Below are positions 10,059 through 21,830 of a stretch of 64,000 bases of DNA, piece after piece. Every line of letters begins with the position of its first letter. Within the stretch, counting starts at the first letter, position 1. The position numbers and the translations under genes are program-made. The notes below the pieces were generated by a model. It was not told the DNA's origin, did not search any database, and saw nothing but the letters and a program-made list of their open reading frames with translations. Location: contig MU119302.1 of NCBI GenBank assembly GCA_014904845.1, positions 1 through 64,000 of the forward strand. The letters run 5' to 3'. This stretch comes from Acephala macrosclerotiorum. Taxonomy: Eukaryota > Ascomycota > Leotiomycetes > Helotiales > Mollisiaceae.

Positions 10059-11819
10059 ATGGTTGCGGAACTCGAGACCCCGATTTTCGGCCCTATGCCA
10101 CCCTACACTCGCCATGCTATCACCATACACCTCCCGAAATGGGCGATACTTCTCAGATTCATGGAGCGTGATATGACTTTGTTTCAGCAGTTCAAGAGCT
10201 TCTATCCTCGATTGATGCTTCACCCGGACTGCAAAGCGGTGAGTACCCCCACCTTCCGTTCGCCCCCGTACCAGAATCAAATCCTAAAAATGCACAGCTC
10301 GTCGCAAAGATAGTCGAGAAAGCAGGAACAGAGAACTTGACCTGCTTCCCATTCCCATCTCTAGAAACAGCAGAACAATGTATCGCGTTCGCCACTTCAC
10401 CAGGTAAGCCCCCATTCCTGCCTCTCAAGACCTCTTCTAACGTCAGCACGTGTAGCTCGAGAGAAAGACGAAAAGAAGCCATGCAAAGAGGAAGAGATGT
10501 CCATTCATCTCTTCACCACTACGAACATGAGCCTGTATTGCGTCTTCTTCCCACCACAGAACACCCCTGTTGTGATCCCATTCTGGCAAAATGCTGGGAT
10601 GGGCATCTCATCTCGCCTTGCTGAAGATTGCATGAAGGAGATTGATACCCTTCAAGAAGTCCCTCTCCCATCCTCCACATCCGAGACTCCGGTCAAGGAA
10701 GGACCAGCGCACCAAGCCCTCCGCGATCAGATCTCCTCACTCATGAATCGAGCTCCTGCTAGTCCTCCACGTGTGAAGGAAGTTGCTTCTGATGATGTGT
10801 ATCTTTTCCAAACCGGGATGTCGTCCATCTACTCCGTCCATCGGTACCTGACCAAGAAGTTTGATCAAAAGACCGTCCTGTTCGGCTTCGCGTTCCATGC
10901 TACCCCTCACGTGTTCGAAGACTTCGGACCAGGATTCAAATTCTTCGGTACTGGTGATGAAGCTGAGCTTGATGAGCTAGAAACTTATCTGAAGGACGAA
11001 GCGAAAGAAGGGAGAAAGATCCAAGCTGTATGGACTGAGTTCCCATCAAACCCTCTACTTTCGACCCCAGATCTTGGACAACTGAGGAAGCTGGCTGACG
11101 AGTACGGATTCTTGCTAATTGTCGACGACACCGTTGCAAGTTTCTGCAACGTAGACCTGTTGAGTGCCGCGGATATGATAGTGACTTCATTGACGAAGAG
11201 TTTCAGCGGGTATGCGGACGTGATGGCCGCCAGCGCAGTACTCAACCCGACTTCGAAACGATATGACGAGATGAAGCAACTGATGAAGGAGAATTACCAA
11301 AATGTGTTCTATGATGGAGATGCTGAGGCTTTGGAAAAGAACAGCAGAGATTACATGGCTCGATCAAAGATCCTAAACAATAACGCGGAGAAACTGGTCG
11401 AGTTTCTGGATGGCCTGGCCAAGGACCCAAACAGCAGTGTCGCGAAAGTCTGGTACCCAACAACTAGCCCCACCTTAGAGACATACAAGCATTACATGCG
11501 TCAGCCAACCTCGGACTTCACACCTGGCTATGGATGTCTTTTCAGCGTCGAATTGGACACGGTTGAAGCCACGGAAGCTTGTTATGATAATCTCCACATT
11601 CATCAAGGGCCGCATCTGGGTGCGCACTTGACGCTAGCTATTCCATATGTGAAGGGTCTGTATGGGAAAGAGTTGGAGAAGGTGGAGAAGTATGGGTTAA
11701 ATGAGAGGCAGATTCGGATTTCCGTGGGTTTGGAGGAACCGGAGACTTTAATTGAGGTTTTCAAGCATGCTTTGGGCTTTGCTGATGGGTTGAAGACGAA
11801 GGAGAAGAGTGCGAGTTGA
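10059..11819 (+). CDS. STR2: Cystathionine gamma-synthase (fungal STR2 type)
   Basis: Three exons, 10059-10238, 10298-10403 and 10447-11819, join in phase to 552 residues. This PLP enzyme of the Cys/Met-metabolism family joins an activated homoserine with cysteine to make cystathionine, in transsulfuration towards methionine. The long N-terminal region before the PLP fold (including TRHAITIHLPKW and the Pro-Arg-Leu segment) is typical of fungal STR2 proteins and absent from bacterial MetB. The PLP-binding Lys is in SLTKSFSGYADVM, at about residue 346, and the Asp that contacts the pyridine ring is in LLIVDDTVAS. The donors GTGAGT and GTAAGC are strong. The start gives MVAELETPIFGPMPPYTRHA, matching the usual beginning. 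The C-terminus has the expected RISVGLEEPETLI block. It appears complete and functional. Confidence 0.93.
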
Positions 11820-12416
11820 GATGAAGGCCAAGAGGCCTATAGACTGTTTGATAGCATTAGATCTCTAAACAGCGAATTCTGCATTAGAAGTCTAGCTGAG
11901 AATGAAAGCAAGGATTAGGAACGGCATACATGACCGAGAGTGTGAAATTGTGTCTTATCCACTGAATCTGTAAGACATCAGAGATAATCGATGAATTTTC
12001 CTGTATACAATTAAAGAGAAGCACATAAAAAGAGATAAAATAAATGCAAAGTTAGGCAGATACATCTCTATCGTCAACTTGATGAGTCGGAACGGCTGAA
12101 ACGCTTGCAGGAAATCCAACGACTCCACTGGGCGCCTTCAAACTGCTCTTGCGGTAGGTGTGGTCTGTAATATTTAGCAGTGCCACAGAGATGCCATTCC
12201 TATCCTACTAACCGACTTTCTGATGGTTGCGGAGATTGAGGATATTCAGAAGGCACGTGCCCACCCCGCCAACGTCGTCATAGAAGTTCGCGAGAAATCG
12301 TCTCACAATCTCCTCAACGACAGATTCCGCGAACTCAACCATACGTGCTTATAGAGGTCATATCTCCTTGGTTCAGAACAACTTCAATCCAGGAATCTTT
12401 CAAGTAACCGGAAATC
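11820..12416. other. Intergenic, 3' flank and promoter DNA
   Basis: This stretch holds the 3' flank of the cystathionine gamma-synthase gene and the 5' flank of the next plus-strand gene. I see no reading frame or RNA gene. Confidence 0.6.
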
Positions 12417-13236
12417 ATGGCGACAGAACCACCACTCAACTACGAAGCGTCCGCGGGGACCAGAAATCTCTCCATCTCAAGCACCCTACCTTCAGAAGTG
12501 GCACAATGCCTCCAGAACGCGCGATTCGTACGTCAAGATCCCTCATTGATACCTGCTATTGCCTAGCTTCCGCAAAACTATGCTAATCTGCTTAATTATC
12601 CAGCTTCACCTCGCAACCTGCACGAACTCCTTCCCCCACGTCTCCCTGATGAATTACACCTACCTCCCCTCCTCACCCTACTCCTCGACACCCACAATAA
12701 TAATGACAACCAATCCCTCCTCCAAGAAAACTCTCAACCTAATCTCCAACCCACACGTCTCCCTCCTCGTCCACGACTGGGTCTCGCACCGCCCACCCAC
12801 CACCAACCGTCGCGGCTCCGCCAACGAACGAAGCGGCTCCCCTCCACCCGAAGCATCACGATCCTCCCTCGCTGCTTTGTTATTGAATCTGAACACCAGT
12901 GCGATGAGCAGTATATCTGCGACGATCAATGGAGAGGCGAAGTTAGTTGAGAGGGGAACGGATGAGGAGAGGTATTATAGGGAGAGCCATTTGGATAATA
13001 ATACATTTTCGGAGGGGGAGGATGGGCAGGGTCAAGGTGCATTTTGGAGTGAGAGTGAGAGGCAGGATGGTGGTAGGGGGATGTATATTGAGGGAGAGGA
13101 GGTGAGGGTTGTGGTTGTGAGGATTACAGATGGGAGGGTTAGTGATTGGAAAGGGGGAGTTAGGGATTGGAGTTTGAGTGGTTTGCCGGCCGGGAATGAT
13201 GTTGGAGCACAAGGACTGGTCAATGGGGTCTCTTAA
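12417..13236 (+). CDS. Pyridoxamine 5'-phosphate oxidase-like FMN-binding protein
   Basis: Two exons, 12417-12527 and 12604-13236, join at a phase-0 junction (ARF|LHLATC) to give 247 residues. The intron is 76 bp, GTACGT to ATCCAG. The start is the ATG giving MATEPPLNYEASAGTRNLS. The core LHLATCTNSFPHVSLMNYTY followed by IIMTTNPSSKKTLNL and PHVSLLVHDW is the split-barrel flavin-binding fold of the PNPOx-like family, close to the yeast YLR456W/YPR172W group. These proteins are usually not true pyridoxamine oxidases and their substrates are unknown. The tail is rich in Gly, Glu and Arg and the gene changes visibly in base composition after about 12890, with G-rich coding DNA. Likely cytosolic. 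Confidence 0.85.
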
Positions 13237-13483
13237 GTTCGTTGCAGTATTGGGCTCGATACCAGTAAACCGGGATTATCACAACCAGGGAATTGGAATA
13301 GGGAATACACTTGGATTTCCAAAGAGAATCCCTTATCGACGATTGCCTAAGTTCTGCCTTTGCAAGTTATTACTCGAGTTTTTGGATCTTTATTGATGGT
13401 TGAGAGAAGATGATGCCTATACCATGTTACGTTTGCTTTCATCCCTCTTCCTGCATAAGACACTTAGGTGCCTATGTAAGGTT

Positions 13484-15385
13484 TTAGTACCGCTCCATTC
13501 TCCTCTGCTCGAAGTCGATATCCTCAGCTAACCTATTTGCCAATGTCTCAAGCCCATTAGTGGCCGGCCACCGGATGGAACCGCTTCGATCAATCGTGAG
13601 GTCTATGATGTACTTGTACCCTAACCCGTCAACGACACGCCGCAGAAATGCTGATACCGACCATCCATTGTCCAATGGATGAGAAATTCGATTTACTCCG
13701 GAATATTTTGAGCTCCGGTGTTCAAACCAGCTCTCCGCAACTATATACATATCATCAAGGGTCATTATAGAGCGTTGATCGCTGCCCAATGTGAGTAACA
13801 TTAGCCATGGATTTCCAGAGTCCCGTACATTCACAATGAACATCAAGGTTTGGCCAATCTTGCTACTAGTAAAGTAGACGGCAACTAGCGGCTCAGCGCT
13901 GAAGGGGTATTTGAACTTCAATCGAAGATTACCATCAACTGTTCCCAAGCACGAGACATTCGTGCCTTCAAGTGTGGGGTCCGAGCGGGAACGGCACGGC
14001 CAGAGAAGTTCGAACGAATGCGCCCGAAGCGATTTAATGTTGATCAACATGTCGAAGTCATCATTAAGATAGCCCTGGAATTTTGGGATTTCATAAGATG
14101 TTCTCGTATCTGTTCTTATGTGGACCAGCCTAGATTTCGGGCGCAAACGATGGTCCTCATTATCCATGAATGCCGACGAATGATCCTTCGTCCATGCTTG
14201 GCATTTGACCATAGTCTCACGCAGGTCCAATGACAGGATTCTGTGTTGTGGTATTCGGATGAGTTTCCATGTTTCTGCGTCAGTCCAACTCATAATCTCC
14301 TCGTCTTGCTCGTAGATTCTTTCGAGAAAGATAGCTGGAGATATCATGTCATTGGAACCCATCCAAAGTCCATGTAACAAGGCTACATACAGCTCGGTTG
14401 ACGATGGTCCTATGCCGAATACTTGGGCAGGTATGAGGAATAATGATATATGTAGGCCTTTATTCGTCATTGCGTAGGGATGTTCGTCTCGTTTGAAATA
14501 GACTCGGTAGTCTGCGGGCGCCCTCTTGAATTCGTATGTGTTGCGTATCAATGTCGATGTCGATGCTGATACGAATGTTCTTGATTTTACGTTCCAAGAA
14601 TCTGAAAAGGCGCGGGGAGTTGGAGCGAAGACATCGCTCCCTGTGTATGCCAAAGAGGTACCTACGAGATACCAGGTGAAGATCGACTCATCATCAGATG
14701 ACTTAATTATCTCTTGCTGCAGCCTTTTGAAAGCTTTTGCTCCCTCGCCATATAGAAGAGGCATATTAACGCCAAATAACCCCATCAAGCAATATGCCTC
14801 ATCTTCAATGCGCGTGGTCTCCCTCCGTGACGCCCATGACATTTTCTCCGCGATGCAAGCATTCCCGTACGAGAAAAGTCTCTGGATTCCCGTAATTTCT
14901 GCGATGGGCTGTTCCAGAGTGTTTTTGGTTCCTACATACCTCCAGGATCGATCATAGAATACCACATTGTTTGGTGCTAGCAATTCCTGCAAAGTCCAGC
15001 CTCGGTCGAACCATACGCTCTTCGCAAACTCGCTGAGCACTTGTTCTTCGTTCCCTCGACCATCAACATCTGACAAGTAAACATAGCACACTTGCGAATC
15101 CTTGTACCACTGGAACATCGAGTTTATTGCTTCAGAAAGCTCTGCACTGCTGCTCTTATCGATGCAGCAAGTGTCTATCCAAGCATATTCAAAATTCTCC
15201 CTGCTGGCCCGGGCACAGCAGCCTCGAATTTTCGCGTAACCTGGCATTTTACGACCACGGCCACTTTCAAGGTCTTGGAATAGGACCTCTTCGTCCTCCC
15301 ATCGATGTGACAATATCGCATACTTAGGGATCGCCTTTCCGAAGAAGGTGTGGAGGGTGTGGGTTTTGGTGTTGAGCAGCCGCAT
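13484..15385 (-). CDS. HET-domain heterokaryon-incompatibility protein
   Basis: A single open exon of 633 residues. The N-terminal third is a HET domain: YAILSHRWEDEEVLFQDL (about residues 22-39), then WIDTCCIDKSSSAELSEAIN with the MFQWYKDSQVCYVYLSDV continuation, and WFDRGWTLQELLAPNNVVFY. The MRLLNTKTHTL beginning is typical of HET-E/VIP1-like proteins. After about residue 230 there is no WD40, ankyrin or NACHT repeat; the C-terminal part is an unassigned beta-rich region. HET proteins trigger cell death or growth arrest when incompatible hyphae fuse; the partner cannot be inferred. No stop or frameshift is visible, and the base composition matches its neighbours. Confidence 0.9.
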   Translation of the reverse strand: MRLLNTKTHTLHTFFGKAIPKYAILSHRWEDEEVLFQDLESGRGRKMPGYAKIRGCCARASRENFEYAWIDTCCIDKSSSAELSEAINSMFQWYKDSQVCYVYLSDVDGRGNEEQVLSEFAKSVWFDRGWTLQELLAPNNVVFYDRSWRYVGTKNTLEQPIAEITGIQRLFSYGNACIAEKMSWASRRETTRIEDEAYCLMGLFGVNMPLLYGEGAKAFKRLQQEIIKSSDDESIFTWYLVGTSLAYTGSDVFAPTPRAFSDSWNVKSRTFVSASTSTLIRNTYEFKRAPADYRVYFKRDEHPYAMTNKGLHISLFLIPAQVFGIGPSSTELYVALLHGLWMGSNDMISPAIFLERIYEQDEEIMSWTDAETWKLIRIPQHRILSLDLRETMVKCQAWTKDHSSAFMDNEDHRLRPKSRLVHIRTDTRTSYEIPKFQGYLNDDFDMLINIKSLRAHSFELLWPCRSRSDPTLEGTNVSCLGTVDGNLRLKFKYPFSAEPLVAVYFTSSKIGQTLMFIVNVRDSGNPWLMLLTLGSDQRSIMTLDDMYIVAESWFEHRSSKYSGVNRISHPLDNGWSVSAFLRRVVDGLGYKYIIDLTIDRSGSIRWPATNGLETLANRLAEDIDFEQRRMERY

Positions 15386-15692
15386 CGTTGGTAGCTTGGC
15401 GTTGAAAGGATCGAACGATGATTGCGATTCTATCGTGGCATAGAAATGCTTCTAGATATGAAAGGGGTGACAGAGACAAAGTTGTCGTCGTTGAGCATAT
15501 GATATTTTGTAGGTCAGTGATGAAAAGGTAGCAAGTGTCGACGAGGCTGAGCGGCTGGCGACCACATTGGGACAGCTGCGGGAAGCAGAGGAAAAGCCAC
15601 TGCGTTATGATTGGTCGACAGGGCATGCGAAAAATACCTCTATTGCTAGTGAACGGAATAGGTGTATCGGACGCGTAATTAATGTCAAGGTT

Positions 15693-16346
15693 CTATATTG
15701 TCAGTGCTGTAAGCTTTGCTTCCATTTCCACCTCTTGTGCTTTCGAGGCAGGAGCAATCGCCTGAACAGTCGGATGAGCCTGCTTCCTCACGGCCAATCC
15801 ACGAAGCACATTAATCCTAGACCCCAACCCACGTACGTTACTCCCACCATTGATGCAAATCTCAACACCCTCAAGCCCTTCATCATAAATTTTCCTCCCA
15901 GCCATCTCAACAAAACCCCCAAGTATTCCATTCCGAACTCCATCGAAGTGATCATCCCGTCCCACTTCAAGCACGATTCTCTGCAGCCCAGTACACAAAT
16001 GCAGCTTCTCTCTAAAGGCCGTCATACGGCCCCAAAGTGGACGATCGCTCCACATTATAGTGATGTGCTGGAGCTTGGACAGTTTGGTTGGGGATAGATT
16101 AGCGAAGTGCTGGAGGGAATTCGTGTCGCTAGATAAGATGCGGAGGTTGACGGATTGGTAGATGGATAGGGCTTCGGCGACGAGACGTGGATTGATGGCG
16201 AGGGCGGAGAGGAGGGGTGGTGGACTGCCGTCTTTTTGGGTAAGTAGGACTCGGGGAAGGGAGTAGATCATGAGTCGAAGCTCGGTTGGGAGGGTTTGAA
16301 AGGTGGCCATGGTGAGTTGTTTACTCTCGTCTGTTGCTCTCGGCAT
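15693..16346 (-). CDS. 2EXR/F-box-like protein
   Basis: Minus-strand frame open from upstream of 16500. The first sensible ATGs are at 16346 (MPRATDESKQLTMATFQTLP) and 16310 (MATFQTLPTELRLMIYSLP); the second begins exactly at the domain. The domain signature FQTLPTELRLMIY is the start of fungal 2EXR/F-box-like proteins, which are numerous in Pezizomycotina and uncharacterised. From 16346 it is 217 residues. The remainder includes LSKLQHITIMWSDRPLW and a C-terminal Ala/Glu-rich helix. An adaptor role is suggested only by the F-box-like helix. The reading frame continues upstream without ATG, so an unseen first exon cannot be excluded. Confidence 0.65.
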   Translation of the reverse strand: MPRATDESKQLTMATFQTLPTELRLMIYSLPRVLLTQKDGSPPPLLSALAINPRLVAEALSIYQSVNLRILSSDTNSLQHFANLSPTKLSKLQHITIMWSDRPLWGRMTAFREKLHLCTGLQRIVLEVGRDDHFDGVRNGILGGFVEMAGRKIYDEGLEGVEICINGGSNVRGLGSRINVLRGLAVRKQAHPTVQAIAPASKAQEVEMEAKLTALTI

Positions 16347-16666
16347 GATGAGCGAAAATACAAAAGACGGGAAAAGATAAGGTGGAGCATCTGGAGGTGT
16401 GCCTTCTAATAACTGGAGAATTTCAGAGAGCGCTGCGGAACACTGGAAGCGCCTGGTAAGCTTGCAACGGTACAACGAAAGTCCTGAAGCCTCTTCAGCA
16501 ATCAGCACATGACCAGAAATCGAATTTGGAAGCAAGGACTCGAAATACGTATCAGAACATCAATACATTGCCGCTTGAAACCATCACTATTACAGTAAAG
16601 CATACGCCCAACAAAAAGGTATCTCGATCATGACTTCGTGAATCGGTCCCATGTAACAAAACCCGT

Positions 16667-18033
16667 TCAACCTCTCGCGACAGTATTCTGTACAATCTGA
16701 TAGCACTCCTCCGGAGTCTCAAATACATGCCACAAGTTCGAGGGAACTCCTTCGAAGGCCTTTTCAAATCTCTTCGGCTCATTCTTTGAAGCGATGCCAA
16801 GAGCTGCGATGTCTGTAACCTTACGAATGAGGATCAACTTGACCCATCCGGCGTACTTCCGGTATCTATGCCTTTGTCAATTCCAGTTTTATAGCATTTG
16901 ACGACTCAACTCACATTTCGCCATAAGCTTCAGGATCAGACTGAGTCGAATCCCCGATGCAGATCATCTTTCGGCGAGGTAACCAAGAGTTGATTTTGTT
17001 GATACGATCAACCTTGTATTCTTGGGTGCCAAGCGTGAGATTGGATAAAAGCCCGGACAAATTCATCCAACTGGCGTCTCGAAGGATAATCGTTCCTTGT
17101 GGGTAGAACTTGCTTCTGAAGTCCTTGAGGAAAGAGTATAGGTTGTATGGAGATGCAGAAAGGTAGAAGAATGGTGAAGCAGGAGAGATAAGTCGTTGTA
17201 TGTAGGTGTAGAATTCAGGCATGCCTGTAATGGGGGTGGCTGGAGAGACAAAAGTTGATTTGAGGATACCAATGGGATCACTCGTTTGTGTGATCTTGAT
17301 AGTATCATCGATGTCTGGACACAAAGTCAGGGTAGTAATTCCAGAACAGGAGGAATCACATACCAGATATCACACCCCATCCTTCCGGCTCGGCGTACGC
17401 TGTCATCATGGTCAAGACTCCATTTGTACCCTTTGGTACCAACGCAACACTGTCCATAATTTCGCCATTCTTGAAAAGGTCCGGTGTGTTTCTAATGTCA
17501 CTGCTGATTCCGTTTCTTCCTCCTGGTCCCAGCTTCGTTTGGTCTCCGCCTGAGAAGTCGACGGTCACAACCCGACCTGGTAGTATGTTTTGCATGAACG
17601 GCATCAGTCGTTCTTGAATCGTAGCTTCGGCAGCATCACCCTTCCCAAGTCCAACTTTCTCTGCGACATCTGCGACGACTGTGCTGACCTCGACGCCAGT
17701 ATTCTGATCAAATACTGCTGCAACAAATTCTGCCTCCCATTTCCCAGTCTTCGCATTGCGGTATGCAGTATTGTCAAGTAGCCAAACAGTGTCTTTCTCG
17801 CTGATCTTCTGCCCCAACGGATTCCAAGATCCCAGGTATGAGAGTTTGTCTTGTGCCTCAGTGGGGCGGCCGTCAGATGCGGTACCCGCTCTAATGTTTG
17901 GTAGTTTGCATTCGATCTCGTGGAACTTGCATTCTCTTCGCGTTCGGTACTCCATAAAGCTCCCTCCCTCCTTTTTCGCCATGCCTTTCGCTGCATCAGC
18001 CATAGCTTTTGCGTCGCGGACTAGATTCGACAT
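16667..18033 (-). CDS. Phosphatidate phosphatase, APP1 catalytic domain
   Basis: Three exons, 17364-18033, 16915-17314 and 16667-16865, join in phase to 422 residues, with 49-bp introns. The second exon begins inside the catalytic motif: VISDIDDTIKIT carries the DxDxT signature of the HAD-type phosphatases, followed by FYLSASPYNLYSFLKDF and the GDSTQSDPEAYGE motif, all characteristic of the APP1 (DUF2183) family. These enzymes dephosphorylate phosphatidate to diacylglycerol; yeast App1 sits at cortical actin patches. The N-terminal half contains the usual beta-rich domain with WLLDNTAYRN. It lacks the long Pro-rich C-terminus of yeast App1, as many fungal paralogues do. Start at the ATG 18033 (MSNLVRDAKAMADAAKGMA). 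Confidence 0.88.
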
Positions 18034-19171
18034 GAGTGTCCGTTTCGGTCAGAGATCCGTTCGAGGAAGAATTTCGTAGGGTTGGTTGGGTAACTAGAAT
18101 ACAATCTGCAAATGTGAGCAGAACGATAATGAGAGGAGAGAGTCCTACGAGAATATAGAAAATAGACAGAAGGAAATGTCAACCCCAAACTCGAACCCTT
18201 GGCCTTGCTTGGCTTCACAGTCAGAAGGCCCGTCGCGAGTTCCAAACCGGCGTCTCAGCTGTCAGCCGTAGCTTCTTTCCCCGGTCGCTGTGCCGTGGCA
18301 GGCCAACATATTTCTCCATCGAGCAGCTTCATGGCATCACCGCGAGCTCAACGTCATGAAAGCCTCCAGCCTCGGTGGCGTCATGGTCCATTCGCAGGCT
18401 GATCATTGCTGTGGCTTTGGGAAGATGCCCAATGATCGCTGTCACTTGACACTGGAACACAACCCGGCACACCCTACTGCAGAGCTTTAAATTGTCCCAG
18501 TGACGATCATTCACATATGGGTTCTGGAAGACCTGGAGTCGTGAAACATCTTCGTGACAGGTTGGATAAAAGCAGAGGATGGCGAGTCCAAGTGGTCGTG
18601 TCGCATCGCAAAGATAGAAAGCAAGTTTGGAAGAGAGAAACATCAAGGTCGATCAGAGCCTTGCCGTGTCCGGACTAGCGCCAAAGAGCAAATATATCGA
18701 CAAGCCAAACAGACAACGACAGCGACATTCATATTATCTGGCATATACAGCAACAGAGAACAACTGCAACCATTTCCCTGGTACACAAAATGAACAGAAA
18801 CCCACTTGATCACTACCCCCAACACGAATCCAAAAATACACAACAAGGACAACTCTGGACGTAGCGGAAATGGGACAGACTAGGAACATCGACGAGCTGT
18901 GAAAATATTTGCAGAAAGACTTTTGGGGGTTTGGTGGACTTGTATGGCTGGCATTGGCCTCTTCAAGTTAAGTAACCAAGCATGCAAATATGGTATTCCC
19001 CTACGTTTATTTAAATCATTCTTTCTCTAAAATTAAAGAGTAAATCAAGTTCAACTGAATTCACAATCGCCTCTTACTTACCAATGTCCAATACAAGCGA
19101 TTGTTCGTTGTGTTTCCGAAGCCCTATGTTCCCCTCCGATATTCCCAGATACATCACGGCCTGCTCTCAAC
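18034..19171. other. Intergenic, no gene recognised
   Basis: The sequence includes the promoter side of the APP1 gene and the 3' flank of the deacetylase. Small open frames at 18199-18852 overlap on both strands and none resembles a known protein. I see no tRNA-like sequence or repeat. Confidence 0.5.
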
Positions 19172-20226
19172 TCACACGCCTGCGGTAACAGTCACTCCAG
19201 CGATTTTTCCTGCTTTGTACTCATCACAGATCTGAGCCATCGTCGTGAACTCAACACCCTCATGGCTCTTCAGATACGGGATCAAGCGCTCATGCATGAG
19301 CTGGATATTGGAGCGGCCGCTGACCTGAGGATGGCAACCAATCGTGAACACAAACGACTCGTAATCTCCATAGAAGTCAAATTGGTCTTTCCACTGCACC
19401 TCGATGCCTCGTGGATTGACAAATCCATGAGTTCCTGGATTTCGAATCGAAAAATGCATTGGCGCTTTCATTTTGTCAGTAGTTGATTGTCTCCCAGAAG
19501 GGAAGGAGCCTATGCCAATCGTCTACGTTCCATGATCCAGGAATCTCAACCACATTCGTTAGCATGTTTTGGCATCGGAATCACCCAGTCGTCGGGGTCC
19601 TTCGAGTAGTCTGTGTGAACAGTGGTCGGAGGCATGTCATACACGCAGTATGGCTGACAATCATAATGCATCATCGAGTGGTCATACTCGATGCCGAAGT
19701 CTTGTTGAATCTGCATGCTCCGAGGAGAGATCTCCCAAGCGGAGGCTACCCTACCCTTGTGATGCTTGCCTGTGAGCTCCTTGTACACTTCTATGGAATT
19801 GGCCATCACTTTTTGTTCTTGGTCGTCAGTGAGACGAGAGACGGATTCGTGGGTGTATCCGTACGAAAGCCGCTGCTCTACGGCTAGCATGTGTTCTGAA
19901 CAGGAATTCGTGATCAAGTACTCACATCTCATGTCCAGCATCTCCCACTTTAGCCATCTGCGCTTGGCAAGACAATATGGAGTGACCAGGCATGTACCAT
20001 GATGCAAGGATATCATGGTCTTTGAATAGCTTCAGCACGCGATCTGTGCGTACATTGGCACCGAAGGCTCCACGCGATACGTCGCTTGCATTGGCGGTGC
20101 TGCTATCTTTCGTATTGATCCCGGCCAAGTCAGCTGGTATCAAGAAATTATGAGACGGAAGGTTGCTTACCATCCCGCGCAAGCGTCGACGTCAACGCAA
20201 TATGTTACCAGGACTCGTTTGACCAT
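19172..20226 (-). pseudogene. Polysaccharide deacetylase (NodB/chitin deacetylase type), frame-broken
   Basis: All family blocks are present in order on the minus strand: MVKRVLVTYCVDVDACAG at the ATG 20226 (DVDA is the first catalytic motif); DVSRGAFGANVRTDRVLKLF; ASWYMPGHS; GDAGHEM; YGYTHESVSRL; GIEYDHSMMHYDCQPY; VEIPGSWNVDDWH; THGFVNPRGIEVQWKDQFDF; HPQVSGRSNIQLMHERL, to a stop at 19172. These enzymes remove N-acetyl groups from chitin-like polymers. Two short introns are likely (donors GTAAGC near 20173 and GTGAGT near 19926). However, four adjoining blocks are each off by one base: at both intron junctions, before VEIP (about 19550) and before DKMKAPMH (about 19480). The first His of the usual HGYTHE motif reads Tyr. 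It is either a young pseudogene or an assembly with indel errors. Confidence 0.7.
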
Positions 20227-20997
20227 TGTTGAGAGTCCGTCAAGAGCTTGACGGCACGTGATTCGACGACGCTTCTCAGGATGTCCGAGGCTAGCTGCTG
20301 GGATGGCTATCAGATTTCGATCACGGACACGGGAATACCGTCCTTCTTGTTTTTCTTAAAGATTGATTGTTTAAAGCGGTATTGGATATCAGAACACATG
20401 TTCAGATATCATGATAGCGCGGCTCCTCCGAGGCGAACGCACTAAGATCGGCGACCTGCATCATCGTTCTTGAGAACTTGACCGTATTCCAATGATCGAT
20501 ATGATAAGTGTTGAAGGCTCTCAAGAGCAACCTACTCGCGATACTCCGTACTGCGTTACAACCACCCGTTTTTTATGCCTAGAGACTAGTATCTCCAGGA
20601 CCACAAATGTCAATACCAGGTTCAGTAATTGAGGCAACCACGAAGTCGTGATACTTATCACTTAAAAAGACAACGATTTACTGCACAATATGTATCAAAT
20701 GAAAATATGAGAGATTGTAGATCACTGAGCGAGGATTAGGACGAATCAATATCGCATTTTTTTTACTCCTGAGAGCACGCGGCTGCAATGCTGTATCCGC
20801 CCCAAGCGTATTTTCCATTGTAAAATAAGCAATACTACTAAAAAATCCAATGCTGATCAAGAAACCATGTTGCTGCAGAAGCAAAGGGCCATGTGGCGAA
20901 ATGCCAATTCACGAAGCAGTTCCGCAAAACATTTGTGTGGCAAGCAAAACCCTCAACCAAGGAATCTGCGGCCAACGACCCGCTCATAACAGATGAT
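20227..20997. other. Intergenic, no gene recognised
   Basis: This stretch lies between the deacetylase start and the 3' end of the F-box-like gene. I see no protein-like frame, RNA gene or repeat. Confidence 0.5.
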
Positions 20998-21830
20998 TCA
21001 TTTATCTGGTGCCCATCGTTGCCCATCAACCCGAGCTGCATCTCTAAAACCCGAGTCCTTCATCTGCTTCCTAATCGCATTGTTTCGCTTCCAGAAAGGA
21101 CGAGTACGGTTGAGAACGAAGACAATTCGATTGACACCAGGCAAGGAAGCACGAACCATGTATTCCAATTCATGGTCGGCGAAGGCCTTGGACTTCTTGC
21201 TGGATGTATACTCTCCCCGAAGATCGACGGTAATGGCTTCGAAGTTGAAGAGATAGCACTTGGAGGATCTGAGATTGAGCCAGTCAGAATGAGAGGTAAG
21301 GCTAAAGCTCGATTGTTAGCATCTCTTAACTGAATACATCGCTATCGTAGGGAATATAGGCTTACTCATCGCCCTCCCTGACCATGGTCAAGTGGCGGAT
21401 ACGCATGAACTCTCCCATCTTCATGTGCACAAACCCATCTTGGTTGCGAGCCGTGACCACGTAATTGGTTGTCCGTAACAAGTACTTTGCTTCGTCAAGG
21501 AGGTACTCCTCGGATACGAAGGCCACCAGGAGAGCAGGGCATTTGGCGCCAGGTTCGAAGAACACTGCGTGGCGGAATATGTTGTGTCGAACCTCTCGAG
21601 AGAGCAATCCAAGCGGGAGGCTGCATCAAACGAATTAGTTCTCTGTCCATTGGGATATTTGACGAAGCACTTCTTAGCTTATCTGGTAGCTTTCAAGATG
21701 CTTTCGGAGGTGGTGGTGTGGGGAGAGGTAGGGGGGTACCATGCGCATGGGTTCAACAGTCAGATATATCAGGCGTGTTGGGCAAAGGAGCAATCAAAGA
21801 GCAGGGTACTCACCTATTGACTGCAGCCAT
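20998..21830 (-). CDS. F-box-like small protein family, copy 3 (intact)
   Basis: Three exons, 21814-21830, 21366-21620 and 20998-21301, join in phase to 191 residues; the first exon is only 17 bases. Donors are GTGAGT and GTAAGC, acceptors GATGCAG and CTTTAG. The protein begins MAAVNSLPLGLLSREVRHNI, an F-box/2EXR-like helix (LP...EVRHNIFRHAV), followed by the family block MRIRHLTMV. The second half (FNFEAITVDLRG, ASLPGVNRIVFVLNRTRPFW) shares motifs with the two decayed copies at 4.4-5.9 kb on the same strand. No known catalytic motif is present. It may be an adaptor or an orphan family; the function is unknown. The intact splice phases, and conservation in two relatives, support a real gene. 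Confidence 0.72.

Noticed and set aside
12678..13212. Minus-strand frames opposite the PNPOx-like gene
   Set aside because: They are shadows of the spliced plus-strand gene, which has conserved motifs and matching phases.
14526..14957. Plus-strand 143-codon frame inside the HET gene
   Set aside because: Antisense shadow; the minus-strand HET protein has clear conserved motifs across the same bases.
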